Shown here one piece after another: positions 24,464 through 31,575 of a stretch of 43,344 bases of DNA. The position numbers and the translations under genes were made by a program. How positions within the stretch are numbered: the first letter of the stretch is position 1; each line of letters starts with the position of its first letter. The stretch comes from JBGQOJ01 sp052119585 (GTDB taxonomy: Bacteria > Pseudomonadota > Alphaproteobacteria > Rhodobacterales > Rhodobacteraceae). The stretch covers positions 1-43,344 of the forward strand of contig NZ_JBGQOJ010000025.1 of assembly GCF_052119585.1 (NCBI RefSeq), read 5' to 3'. Under the pieces are notes generated by a model. It did no database searches and was not told where the DNA came from. It saw nothing but the letters and a program-made list of their open reading frames with translations.

Positions 24464-25441
24464 CTAGCCGCCACCGATCAGCACACCGGCTGCAAACACC
24501 AGCGCGCCGCCCAGAACCACCTGAAACGCGGCCCGCAAGAACGGCGTTTGCATGAACCTGTTCTGGATCCACGCAATGGCCCAGAGTTCGACAAACACGA
24601 CGATGATAGCGATTGTCGTCGCGGTCCAGAAATCCGTAATCAGGTAGGGCAAGGCATGACCAAGGCCACCAACGGTTGTCATGATGCCCGATGCAAAGCC
24701 GCGTTTAATCGGTGAACCGCGGCCGGAAATGACACCATCGTCATGGGCGGCTTCGGTAAAGCCCATAGATATACCGGCACCCACTGATGCGGCCAGACCA
24801 ACAAGAAAGGTCGTCCATGTGTCTTGCGTTGCAAAGGCCGTGGCGAAGATCGGAGCAAGGGTGGATACGGAACCATCCATCAATCCGGCCAATCCGGGCT
24901 GCACCCATGTCAGAATGAACTGACGATGCGCGACTCTGTCTTCGCGGTCCTTTTCATCTTCCGGCAGATGCGAGTCGGTCAACTCTCCGGCCAGTTCTGT
25001 GTGGCCCTGCTCTGCCGCAGCCAGGTCGCCCAATAGCTTGCGCGTCGAGGCATCCTTGGTGCTTGCAGCGGCGCGCTGATAAAAGGCGGCCGCATCGCGC
25101 TCCATCATTTCCGCCTCGTCGCGGATACGCTCTATCCCCAAATTCTCGACCAGCCAGATCGGGCGCCGGGCGTAGAACCCCGACACATGTTCGCGGCGGA
25201 TCAGGGGAATGACGTTGCCGAAACGCGCGGTGTGCAGATCAATCAGGCGGCGGCGGTGTTCGTTTTCTTCGTCCGCCATGCCGTCGAATATCTTGGCAGA
25301 TGCGGGAAATTCGGCGCGCAGCATTTCTGCATAGCTTTGGTAAATGCGGCTGTCGTCCTCTTCGGACGAAATGGCGAGGGCAATAATTTCCTGCTCTGAC
25401 AAGTCGGAAAACCTGCGGCGGTTCGAAACACCGGGGATCAT
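24464..25441 (-). CDS. mbfA: MbfA, membrane-bound ferritin fused to a VIT1/CCC1 domain
   Basis: A 325-residue two-domain protein. An N-terminal ferritin-like (erythrin) diiron domain carries Glu/His ligands visible in SSEEDDSRIYQSYAEML, MADEENEHRRRLI, EAEMMERDAAAFYQRAA and AAAEQGHTELAGEL. A C-terminal VIT1/CCC1-type membrane domain starts near residue 180 (WVQPGLAGLMDGSVSTLAP). In Agrobacterium and Bradyrhizobium this protein exports iron and protects against iron and peroxide stress, and Irr represses it when iron is low. A near-perfect iron control element lies 16-30 bases upstream of the ATG. The start at 25441 follows AGGAG by seven bases. It is the first gene of the minus-strand cluster. 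Confidence 0.95.
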   Translation of the reverse strand: MIPGVSNRRRFSDLSEQEIIALAISSEEDDSRIYQSYAEMLRAEFPASAKIFDGMADEENEHRRRLIDLHTARFGNVIPLIRREHVSGFYARRPIWLVENLGIERIRDEAEMMERDAAAFYQRAAASTKDASTRKLLGDLAAAEQGHTELAGELTDSHLPEDEKDREDRVAHRQFILTWVQPGLAGLMDGSVSTLAPIFATAFATQDTWTTFLVGLAASVGAGISMGFTEAAHDDGVISGRGSPIKRGFASGIMTTVGGLGHALPYLITDFWTATTIAIIVVFVELWAIAWIQNRFMQTPFLRAAFQVVLGGALVFAAGVLIGGG

Positions 25442-25456
25442 CGAACATCTCCTAAA

Positions 25457-25471
25457 TTAGAATGGTTCTAA
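25457..25471 (-). promoter_or_regulatory. Iron control element (Irr box) of mbfA
   Basis: TTAGAA-TGG-TTCTAA is a perfect 6-3-6 palindrome and matches the alphaproteobacterial ICE (TTTAGAA-N3-TTCTAAA) recognised by Irr. It lies immediately upstream of the mbfA ribosome binding site (25449-25453), where a bound repressor would block transcription. No irr gene is in the window. Confidence 0.85.
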
Positions 25472-25521
25472 GATATTGGATCGAGGGCGCAATTCAAGTG
25501 AGAAGATGTCGCAACAAAAAC

Positions 25522-25593
25522 TGAACCGATCAGTTCACTTTTGACTTGCCATAACTAAACCGATCTGTTCAGTTATCCAAACCAAACAGTTCA
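25522..25593 (+). promoter_or_regulatory. Operator cluster and promoter for the small secreted peptide
   Basis: Two clear operator copies have the form TRAAC-N6-GTTCA: TGAACCGATCAGTTCA (25522-25537) and TAAACCGATCTGTTCA (25556-25571). A degenerate third ends in CAGTTCA at 25593. A TTGACT -35 (25541-25546) sits between the first two, and the matching -10 region (about 25564-25569) falls inside the second. The same motif recurs before the tetR gene. Confidence 0.7.
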
Positions 25594-25607
25594 GAATGGA
25601 GATAAAC

Positions 25608-25793
25608 ATGAAACCTGTTCTTTTTGCCCTTGCCACCATCGCCCTGATTGCGCCCACCCTGCCTGCCGCCGCCGGCGGCATCATCTTCACCCTTCCCAGT
25701 CTGACGTTTCCGGCCCCCACGACACCGGACACGACCAAGACTTGCACAAGGCCCGCCACCCTGAACGGCACCTGCCCTTCGCCGCGCAACTAG
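25608..25793 (+). CDS. Small secreted two-cysteine peptide (unknown)
   Basis: A 61-residue protein I do not recognise. It has an N-terminal Sec signal (MKPVLFALATIALIAPTLPAAA, about 22 residues) and a mature part of about 39 residues. The mature part begins GGIIFTLPSLTFPAP and has a Thr/Pro-rich middle. It ends in a C-x8-C segment (CTRPATLNGTC) that could close a disulfide loop. The ATG at 25608 lies six bases after GGAG at 25598-25601; an ATG four codons earlier lacks a site. Its promoter is surrounded by the same palindromes that precede the TetR gene 90 bases downstream, which strongly suggests it is that regulator's target. Function is unknown; a lost or extended gene cannot be excluded. 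Confidence 0.72.
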   Translation: MKPVLFALATIALIAPTLPAAAGGIIFTLPSLTFPAPTTPDTTKTCTRPATLNGTCPSPRN

Positions 25794-25830
25794 GTGGGCC
25801 GCATTGCGTCCCCTGCCCGACGCGTGCGGC

Positions 25831-25868
25831 TTGCTGTAACTGAACTGTCCAGTTTATAGTTCGGTTCA
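25831..25868 (+). promoter_or_regulatory. Promoter and operator of the tetR gene
   Basis: TTGCTG (25831-25836), an 18-base spacer and TATAGT (25855-25860) form a promoter. An operator copy TGAACTGTCCAGTTTA (25841-25856) covers the spacer and -10. A half-site, GGTTCA (25863-25868), follows. This arrangement fits autorepression. Confidence 0.65.
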
Positions 25869-25882
25869 GTGGGGGAATGTTG

Positions 25883-26506
25883 ATGGGCACTGATCCGGTT
25901 CAGATCAAGAAGGGTCGCAAGTTCGATCAGGTGCTGGAAGGCGCGCGTCAGGTCTTTATGACCGACGGCTTCGAAGGCGCAAGTGTGGACGATATCGCCC
26001 GAACTGCGGGCGTATCCAAGGCAACGCTGTACAGTTACTTCCCCGACAAGCGGCTGTTGTTCATGGAAGTGGCGACGACAGAATGTCAGCGTCAGGCGGA
26101 TACTGCCGTGGCAACCATCGACATGACCAAAGGGCCGGCATCCGTTCTACGCGAGGCGGCGCGCCATCTTTTGACGTTTTTTCTGTCGGACTTTGGACAG
26201 CAGATGTTCCGTATTTGCGTGGCGGAATCAGACCGGTTTCCCGATTTGGGGCGCAAGTTCTACGACTCCGGTCCTTGCGTGGTGCAAAGCACGCTGACCG
26301 GCTATTTCGAAAAGGCCATCCTGCGCGGCGATCTGGTGATAGACGATCTGCCTTTGGCGGCGCATCAATTTGCCGAGCTTTGCAAGGCGGACCTGTTTCC
26401 AAAGGTGATCTTCGGTGTGAAAAGCACCTTTGCCCAATCCGAAATTGACCGCGTCATTGACGGCGCAGTATCAACATTTCTGGCGCGGTACGGCGCGGCG
26501 CCCTAG
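25883..26506 (+). CDS. TetR/AcrR family transcriptional regulator
   Basis: A 207-residue regulator. The N-terminal TetR DNA-binding domain covers about residues 12-60, with the helix-turn-helix DDIARTAGVSKATLYSYFPDK. The C-terminal ligand-binding domain resembles the AefR-type (TetR_C) group: FGQQMFRICVAES followed by FPDLGRKFYD. I prefer the ATG at 25883, which is 5-7 bases after the G-rich GGGGGAA; the ATG at 25877 abuts that element. Operators before it and before the small peptide gene share one motif, so it probably represses both. A perfect terminator follows at 26533. No efflux pump gene is adjacent, unlike many TetR loci. Confidence 0.93.
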   Translation: MGTDPVQIKKGRKFDQVLEGARQVFMTDGFEGASVDDIARTAGVSKATLYSYFPDKRLLFMEVATTECQRQADTAVATIDMTKGPASVLREAARHLLTFFLSDFGQQMFRICVAESDRFPDLGRKFYDSGPCVVQSTLTGYFEKAILRGDLVIDDLPLAAHQFAELCKADLFPKVIFGVKSTFAQSEIDRVIDGAVSTFLARYGAAP

Positions 26507-26532
26507 TCGAAGCCCACCTTCACTCCACCAAT

Positions 26533-26562
26533 AAGAAAGGACCGGAAGACCGGTCCTTTCTT
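26533..26562. terminator. Bidirectional terminator between tetR and adhC
   Basis: AAGAAAGGACCGG (26533-26545) and CCGGTCCTTTCTT (26550-26562) form a perfect 13-base stem with a four-base loop, T-rich on both strands. It serves the convergent tetR and formaldehyde dehydrogenase genes. Confidence 0.88.
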
Positions 26563-26589
26563 TCGCAAGGGCAATCGGGTGCGCCTTCC

Positions 26590-27702
26590 CTAGTAGATGA
26601 CGACTGAACGGATGCTTTCGCCCGCATGCATCAGGTCGAACCCTTTGTTGATGTCGTTCAGACCCATGGTGTGGGTGATCATCGGGTCGATCTCGATCTT
26701 GCCATCCATATACCAGTCCACAATCTTGGGCACATCGGTCCGGCCGCGCGCGCCGCCAAAGGCGGTTCCGCGCCAGCTGCGCCCTGTAACCAACTGGAAT
26801 GGCCGGGTCGAGATTTCAGCGCCAGATGGCGCCACGCCGATGATGATCGACTCGCCCCACCCCTTATGTGCCGATTCAAGCGCGGTGCGCATGACGTTGA
26901 CGTTTCCGGTCGCGTCAAAGGTGTAATCCGCACCGCCCTTGGTCAGGGCGACCAGATAGGCCACCAGATCGCCATCCACCTCTTTCGGGTTAACAAAATC
27001 GGTCATGCCAAAGCGGGTCGCCATCGGGATTTTGTCAGGGTTGATGTCAACACCCACGATCTGATCCGCGCCGGCAAGGCGCAGGCCCTGAATGACGTTC
27101 AGGCCAATGCCGCCCAAACCGAACACAATCGCACGGCTGCCGATTTCGACCTTGGCTGTGTTAATGACAGCGCCGATGCCAGTCGTGACACCGCACCCGA
27201 TATAGCAAATCTTGTCGAACGGGGCGTCCTTGCGCACTTTGGCAAGGGCGATTTCCGGCAAAACCGTGTGGTTCGCAAAGGTAGAGCAGCCCATGTAATG
27301 CAGGATCGGATCACCATCGAGCGTCGAGAACCGGCTTGTGCCATCGGGCATAAGACCCTGACCCTGCGTCGTGCGGATCGACTGGCAAAGGTTTGTTTTC
27401 GGGTTCAGGCAGTAGTCGCATTCGCGGCACTCCGGCGTGTACAGCGGGATAACGTGATCGCCCTTTTTCAGGCTGGTCACACCGGGGCCGACCTCGACAA
27501 CAATACCCGCACCTTCATGGCCCAGAATTGCCGGAAAGATACCCTCCGGGTCCGCGCCGGACCGCGTAAATTCATCTGTGTGACAAATTCCGGTCGCCAT
27601 GATTTCCACCATAACTTCGCCGAAGCGCGGGCCGTCAAGGTTGACCTCCATCACTTCCAGCGGTTTTCCGGCCTGAACGGCAACTGCGGCACGGGTTCTC
27701 AT
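26590..27702 (-). CDS. adhC: S-(hydroxymethyl)glutathione dehydrogenase / class III alcohol dehydrogenase
   Basis: Zinc-dependent NAD enzyme that oxidises S-hydroxymethylglutathione (formaldehyde plus glutathione) to S-formylglutathione; it can also reduce S-nitrosoglutathione. It has 370 residues, the standard class III length. Catalytic zinc ligands are Cys40 (ATGICHTDE) and His62/Glu63 (LGHEGAG), with the third Cys in YIGCGVTTGIGA. Structural zinc Cys are 92, 95, 98 and 106. The Rossmann motif is VFGLGGIGLNV. The ATG at 27702 follows GGAGG by eight bases. The product is the substrate of fghA at 22.6 kb, and the formate formed could go to the dehydrogenase at 11.8 kb. Confidence 0.97.
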   Translation of the reverse strand: MRTRAAVAVQAGKPLEVMEVNLDGPRFGEVMVEIMATGICHTDEFTRSGADPEGIFPAILGHEGAGIVVEVGPGVTSLKKGDHVIPLYTPECRECDYCLNPKTNLCQSIRTTQGQGLMPDGTSRFSTLDGDPILHYMGCSTFANHTVLPEIALAKVRKDAPFDKICYIGCGVTTGIGAVINTAKVEIGSRAIVFGLGGIGLNVIQGLRLAGADQIVGVDINPDKIPMATRFGMTDFVNPKEVDGDLVAYLVALTKGGADYTFDATGNVNVMRTALESAHKGWGESIIIGVAPSGAEISTRPFQLVTGRSWRGTAFGGARGRTDVPKIVDWYMDGKIEIDPMITHTMGLNDINKGFDLMHAGESIRSVVIY

Positions 27703-27781
27703 ACGGGCATCCTCCATGTATAGAATTGCGAAGACCCTGTGCCAAAGTGCCAGGCTTTGCAACCTTGGGGGACTTTTTGCC

Positions 27782-28096
27782 ATGAAATTTCTTGGATTTA
27801 TTCCCGCGCTCTTTCTTGTGACAGCCTGTGCAACTGCACCGGCCAATCAGCCGTCCACCGAAGACGTCATAACCCCGGACGCGCCGGGGCTTATGGAACG
27901 TGAACCCGACATCTGCGGCGCTACAGAATACGTCCAGTTCATCGGCCAGCCACAGTCCATTCTGGACAGCCTGACCATCGCGCGAAAGTATCGCGTGACA
28001 GAGTTCGGCGGGATCGTGACGCAGGAATATAACGCCTACCGGATCAATTTCGCTCTTGCTGCGGACGGCACGATTTCCGCCGTATCCTGCGGATAA
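27782..28096 (+). CDS. Lipoprotein of the I78 peptidase-inhibitor family
   Basis: A 104-residue lipoprotein. The signal ends in LFLVTAC, a lipobox with Cys17, and a Pro/Thr-rich linker follows. The C-terminal 60 residues match the inhibitor I78 (Aspergillus elastase inhibitor) pattern. It opens with DICGATEYVQFIGQPQSIL, continues through KYRVTEFGGIVTQEYNAYRINFAL in the body, and closes with ADGTISAVSCG. The two conserved Cys would form the domain's disulfide. Such small periplasmic or outer-membrane proteins are predicted to inhibit serine proteases; activity has been shown for few. The ATG at 27782 is the natural signal start. It diverges from adhC. A subtilisin-type protease is encoded 11.7 kb away, but no direct link is implied. 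Confidence 0.85.
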   Translation: MKFLGFIPALFLVTACATAPANQPSTEDVITPDAPGLMEREPDICGATEYVQFIGQPQSILDSLTIARKYRVTEFGGIVTQEYNAYRINFALAADGTISAVSCG

Positions 28097-28104
28097 CCTG
28101 ATAA

Positions 28105-28130
28105 TTTCAGGCGGATAAAACCGCCTGAAA
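28105..28130. terminator. Hairpin between convergent I78 lipoprotein and cytochrome genes
   Basis: TTTCAGGCGG (28105-28114) and CCGCCTGAAA (28121-28130) form a perfect ten-base stem around ATAAAA. T content just outside is modest (AAATTAT on the minus strand), so termination is likely but not certain. Confidence 0.6.
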
Positions 28131-28143
28131 CCGGTCAGGCGTT

Positions 28144-28581
28144 CTACATCCGGTAGTCAGAGTGGCACGCCTTGCATGCGCCACCAAGATCCCCGACAAC
28201 CGCGGCAAGCGCTTCTTTTGTCGTCGCCGTTTCGACAACTCTTGCCGCCGCCAAAAGCGCGTCGGACTTTGCAACGAAGTCATCCCAGTTCGTCCATATC
28301 TCTGCCTTAGCTTCGGATACGGGGTCAGCCTCCCGGGGTTCGAACAAAGCAGGGACCAGCGCGGCCTTCTCGGCAATGGTTGACGCAGCAGCACTTGCAG
28401 CGGTCGCATCAAAGGCAATCCTGCCTCCTGCCATACCACCCAGAATTTTTGTACTGGCACCAATCGCGCTCATCGCATCCATCCGTGCCTTAACAGTCGG
28501 GTTGCTTACCCCGTCTTTCGCAACGGCAACGGTTGCAAAGACGAGAACAGACATAACGGCTAGGGAAGCCTTCAAGTGCAT
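28144..28581 (-). CDS. Cytochrome c-prime / c556-type protein
   Basis: A 145-residue periplasmic four-helix-bundle cytochrome. A Sec signal (MHLKASLAVMSVLVFATVAVA) is followed by an all-helical mature protein of about 124 residues. It ends with the single c-heme motif CKACH near the C-terminus (GGACKACHSDYRM), the usual place in the c-prime/c556 family. No Met ligand can be assigned firmly; a candidate lies in ARMDAMSAIG. Family members bind NO or CO or carry electrons. The ATG at 28581 follows AAGGAA. The gene converges with the I78 lipoprotein gene, and a candidate small RNA gene ends just upstream. Confidence 0.92.
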   Translation of the reverse strand: MHLKASLAVMSVLVFATVAVAKDGVSNPTVKARMDAMSAIGASTKILGGMAGGRIAFDATAASAAASTIAEKAALVPALFEPREADPVSEAKAEIWTNWDDFVAKSDALLAAARVVETATTKEALAAVVGDLGGACKACHSDYRM

Positions 28582-28724
28582 TTCAAATTCCTTTTGTTGG
28601 GCATGATTACTGGTCACGCGTCTAAAACCATCAGACGCGGCCAGATGGTAGCGCGACTGTTTTGCATTTAAATCAACAATTTCTTGATCAGCGTCTTTCG
28701 GCCCCCGTATGGTGCCCCGAAACG

Positions 28725-28890
28725 AAAAAACCCGCGCATTTCTGCACGGGCCTTTGTGTATTGATTGTCCCCGATGTCGCAGGCTGGGTGGGGGCTGTTA
28801 ATCCACGACACCGGGGTAGCGCTTGCGTCGCTATGAGGATGGTATGACCCCGCAATCGGGCGCTCGAATGGAACATCAAAGACACTGCGC
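28725..28890 (-). ncRNA. ssrS: Candidate 6S RNA (ssrS)
   Basis: A structured RNA is suggested on the minus strand. An interrupted closing stem pairs GTGT, TTGAT and TCC (28885-28870) with GGA, ATCAA and ACAC (28770-28756). Internal hairpins include CCCG-ATTG-CGGG and TAGCG...CGCTA (28833-28817). An 11-base pairing CCCCGGTGTCG (28816-28806) with CGACATCGGGG (28779-28769) may compete in the 3' half. It ends in CCCGTGC-AGAAAT-GCGCGGG plus six T, a clear terminator (28750-28725). Segments such as GATGTTC, TCATACCA and CAGCCTGCGRCAT resemble 6S RNA of gammaproteobacteria. A TTGCCG/CTATTG promoter lies upstream (about 28940-28910). The terminator is sure; the 6S identity is likely but unproven. Confidence 0.62.
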
Positions 28891-28955
28891 GGGTGTTTTC
28901 ATGGCGACAATAGGGCGGGGTTGATTTGTTGCGGCAAGGGGTTCAGACTTTTTCC

Positions 28956-29303
28956 ATGACGCTTCAGCCACCCACCCCTTTTTCACAATCCTCGCGTGTG
29001 CCCGAACAGGTCGCTTTCGACCGGACAGAGATGGGTGAGATTCTGGCAATTTATGGCCGGATGGTCGCCGCAGGCGAGTGGCGCGACTATGGCATTTCCT
29101 GCCTGCGCGAGGTGGCCGTGTTTTCCGTCTTTCGTCGCACGGCTGAAAACCCGCTGTACCGGATCGAAAAGCGCCCGAAACTGCGCGCCAGGCAACAGCT
29201 TTATGCAGTCATTGGCATGGATGGTCAGGTTCTGAAACGCGGGGCTGATCTGAAGGCGGTCCTGCGGGTTCTGGAACGCAAGCTGATCCGGCCCGTCGAC
29301 TAA
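28956..29303 (+). CDS. DUF2794 family protein
   Basis: A 115-residue soluble protein of DUF2794, a family almost confined to alphaproteobacteria and of unknown function. The family core is easy to follow: VAFDRTEMGEILAIYGRMVAAGEWRDY is the typical start of the domain, and VFSVFRRTAENPLYRIEKRP is the central part. The end is LKRGADLKAVLRVLERKL. No signal or membrane segment is present. I choose the ATG at 28956 (MTLQPPTPF), since the longer frame starts in sequence that probably belongs to the divergent RNA promoter. It converges on the NlpC/P60 gene, overlapping it by four bases at the stop codons. Confidence 0.9.
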   Translation: MTLQPPTPFSQSSRVPEQVAFDRTEMGEILAIYGRMVAAGEWRDYGISCLREVAVFSVFRRTAENPLYRIEKRPKLRARQQLYAVIGMDGQVLKRGADLKAVLRVLERKLIRPVD

Positions 29304-30124
29304 AGCCGCTTGCGCGAGCTAACGGGCCCATCGCCCTGCGCATCAATCCTGCGGATCGCCTTTTCAACGGGTTCATAGGCCACAGCCATATGATGACCAT
29401 TCGCATGAATCATCGTTTCCGAATCGACCATCATCGCGACATGACCTTTCCAGAACAAAAGATCCCCGCGTTGCAGCACGGCCCCTTCGGGCAGTTCATC
29501 GCCAAGCACCGCCTTTTGCATATCGCTGTCCCCCGGGCAGGGAATCCCGCACGCCAAAAGCGCCGCTTGCACCAAGCCGGAACAATCGACACCCGTGCTA
29601 CTGTTGCCGCCCCAAAGATAGGGCGTGCCAAAGAACAGCTGCGCCACAGAGGCCGGGTCACTGAAGGTATTCCCGATCGGACGAAGGTGCTGTTTCGGAA
29701 TAAACTGGTCGCTGTCGGTCTGGAAGAATTTCTTGACCTCGTGAACCACCGTCACCTGCGCCCCGAAGGTCAGACGCTGGATGTCCGGTGATTTTATATC
29801 GTCGCGCTGATACAGATGTGACGCAGGCGTCATCACCCAATGCGTCGGCGCGGGGCCTTCCTCTAGCTGCATCGAGGCAACATAACCGACGTAACCGTCT
29901 TTTTCCGACTGCCCAAAGGACCAGCCGTCGCGGTCTTCGAGCACATTGAACCGGTCCCCGAACACCAGCTGTCGTTCACGGGCACCACCGGGTTCGCGCC
30001 GGATGTCGGCAAGCGTCATGGCAACGCGGTGCTCGGTGCCGACGACAAAACGATCCGCCTGCACCTGACCTTGCAGGTGCAACGCGGCAACACGGCCGTT
30101 TGCGGGGGTAATGCGCCGGTCCAT
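29300..30124 (-). CDS. NlpC/P60 family peptidase with SH3-like domains
   Basis: A 274-residue cysteine peptidase (C40) that probably cleaves peptide bonds in peptidoglycan stem peptides. The first half carries two SH3b-like beta domains (about 35-95 and 100-150). The C-terminal NlpC/P60 domain has the catalytic Cys in GVDCSGLVQAALLACG, the His in WKGHVAMMVDSE, and a third polar residue near MIHANGHH. There is no clear signal peptide, as in the Rhodobacterales homologues I know of. The ATG at 30124 shares a base with the aminopeptidase stop (TGATG), so translation is coupled; a GTG just before it is an alternative. The pairing suggests recycling of cell-wall peptides. Confidence 0.92.
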   Translation of the reverse strand: MDRRITPANGRVAALHLQGQVQADRFVVGTEHRVAMTLADIRREPGGARERQLVFGDRFNVLEDRDGWSFGQSEKDGYVGYVASMQLEEGPAPTHWVMTPASHLYQRDDIKSPDIQRLTFGAQVTVVHEVKKFFQTDSDQFIPKQHLRPIGNTFSDPASVAQLFFGTPYLWGGNSSTGVDCSGLVQAALLACGIPCPGDSDMQKAVLGDELPEGAVLQRGDLLFWKGHVAMMVDSETMIHANGHHMAVAYEPVEKAIRRIDAQGDGPVSSRKRL

Positions 30125-31509
30125 CACAGGCCCAGCATCTTTGGAAGTGCGTCCAAAATCGCGCGTGCGCCCATGCCGACGCCGCCCTTGGGCCGCGCCG
30201 GTGCGGCGGTGGGTTGCCAGCCGTAAATGTCGAAATGTGCATAGCGCGGGGTAAGGTCAACAAAGCGGCGCAGGAACAGTGCCGCCGTGATCGACCCCGC
30301 CATGCCGCCCGATGGCGCATTGTCCAGATCCGCGATGCCGGGTTCGATCATCGCCTCGTAGGGGTTCCAGAACGGCATGCGCCACACCGGATCGCATACG
30401 GCTTTTGCCGCAGCTTCAAGCGCCGACACGATCGCCTCGTCATCCGTATAATAGGGCGCCAGATCGGGGCCGACGGCAACGCGCGCAGCCCCTGTCAGCG
30501 TGGCCATCGAAATGATGACCTCTGGCGTTTCTTCGTCCGCCAGCGCCAGCGCGTCAGCCAGAACCAACCGCCCCTCGGCGTCGGTATTGTTGATTTCGAC
30601 CGTCAGCCCCCTGCGTGACGTCAGAATGTCCTGCGGCCGGAACGCATTGGCGCTGATCGCGTTTTCAACCGCAGGCACAAGCACCCGCAGCCGAAGTTTC
30701 AGCCCCAGCGCCATGATCATATGTGCCAGACCAAGCACCGTCGCGGCCCCGCCCATGTCCTTTTTCATTAGGCCCATGGACGAGCCGGGCTTGATATTCA
30801 GACCGCCGGTATCAAAACAGACCCCCTTGCCGACGAGGGTCAGCTGTGGGCCCGTTTTTCCCCAACGCATGTCCAACAGCCGCGGCGCACGCGATGACGC
30901 GCGACCAACCGCATGGATCATCGGCAGGTTTTCCCGAAGAAGATCGTCGCCCGCGATGACCTTCGTCACGGCGCCGTGCTGCGCGGCAAGGCTAAGGAAC
31001 GCAGCTTCCAACTCGTCCGGCCCCATGTCAGATGCCGGGGTGTTGATCAGATCACGGGTCAGCGCCTCGCCCGCTGCGATCACCTCTATGCGGTGCGCGT
31101 CGACGCCCTTCGGGGCCTTCAACATCGCCTTTAGCGGTGACTGGCTGCGATAGCGGTCGAACCGGTAGCCCGCCAGCAGCCACCCCAAGGCGGTTTCCGC
31201 CAGCGCATCGCCCGACACGCCGCTCTCAATATGATACGTTCCTGCGGGCAACATATGTGCGATACCGGCCACCTGGAACCGCCCGCGCGACCGGGCCTTT
31301 GCATCGCCATATCCGACAGCCACCAGTAACGGCGCACCCTTGCCATCCGGCACCGTGCAACATGTGCCAAGCGCCCCGGAAAACCCGTTGATGCCCAGCC
31401 AGGCCTGCGCCGCACTATCCTGACGGGCAATCCAAGTGGCAGCATCATCCGCCTCAATCACATGGATCGGGGTCGATTTGGCATGGTCGGCAGCAAAGAA
31501 CAGGGACAT
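30124..31509 (-). CDS. Leucyl aminopeptidase family protein (M17)
   Basis: A 461-residue cytosolic M17 aminopeptidase with two metal ions. The family signature NTDAEGRLVLADAL is intact (about residues 310-323). The metal-binding KGVCFDTGGLNIKP and KKDMGGAATVLG segments precede it. The N-terminal domain is poorly conserved, as usual, and the total is slightly shorter than classical PepA (about 500). The ATG at 31509 (MSLFFAADHA) is the likely start; a TTG at 31533 gives eight more residues. It precedes the NlpC/P60 gene with a one-base overlap, so peptides released from cell-wall turnover are plausible substrates. Confidence 0.93.
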   Translation of the reverse strand: MSLFFAADHAKSTPIHVIEADDAATWIARQDSAAQAWLGINGFSGALGTCCTVPDGKGAPLLVAVGYGDAKARSRGRFQVAGIAHMLPAGTYHIESGVSGDALAETALGWLLAGYRFDRYRSQSPLKAMLKAPKGVDAHRIEVIAAGEALTRDLINTPASDMGPDELEAAFLSLAAQHGAVTKVIAGDDLLRENLPMIHAVGRASSRAPRLLDMRWGKTGPQLTLVGKGVCFDTGGLNIKPGSSMGLMKKDMGGAATVLGLAHMIMALGLKLRLRVLVPAVENAISANAFRPQDILTSRRGLTVEINNTDAEGRLVLADALALADEETPEVIISMATLTGAARVAVGPDLAPYYTDDEAIVSALEAAAKAVCDPVWRMPFWNPYEAMIEPGIADLDNAPSGGMAGSITAALFLRRFVDLTPRYAHFDIYGWQPTAAPARPKGGVGMGARAILDALPKMLGL

Positions 31510-31575
31510 GGCACGCTCTATCAGCAGTTTCAATGACGTCAGCCTATCCTTTACACAGCCCCCCGCAAGGGCCGA

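Noticed and set aside
28662..28885. Short frames on both strands in the 28.7-28.9 kb region
   Set aside because: They coincide with the structured RNA candidate and its terminator and show no ribosome sites or conserved pattern.
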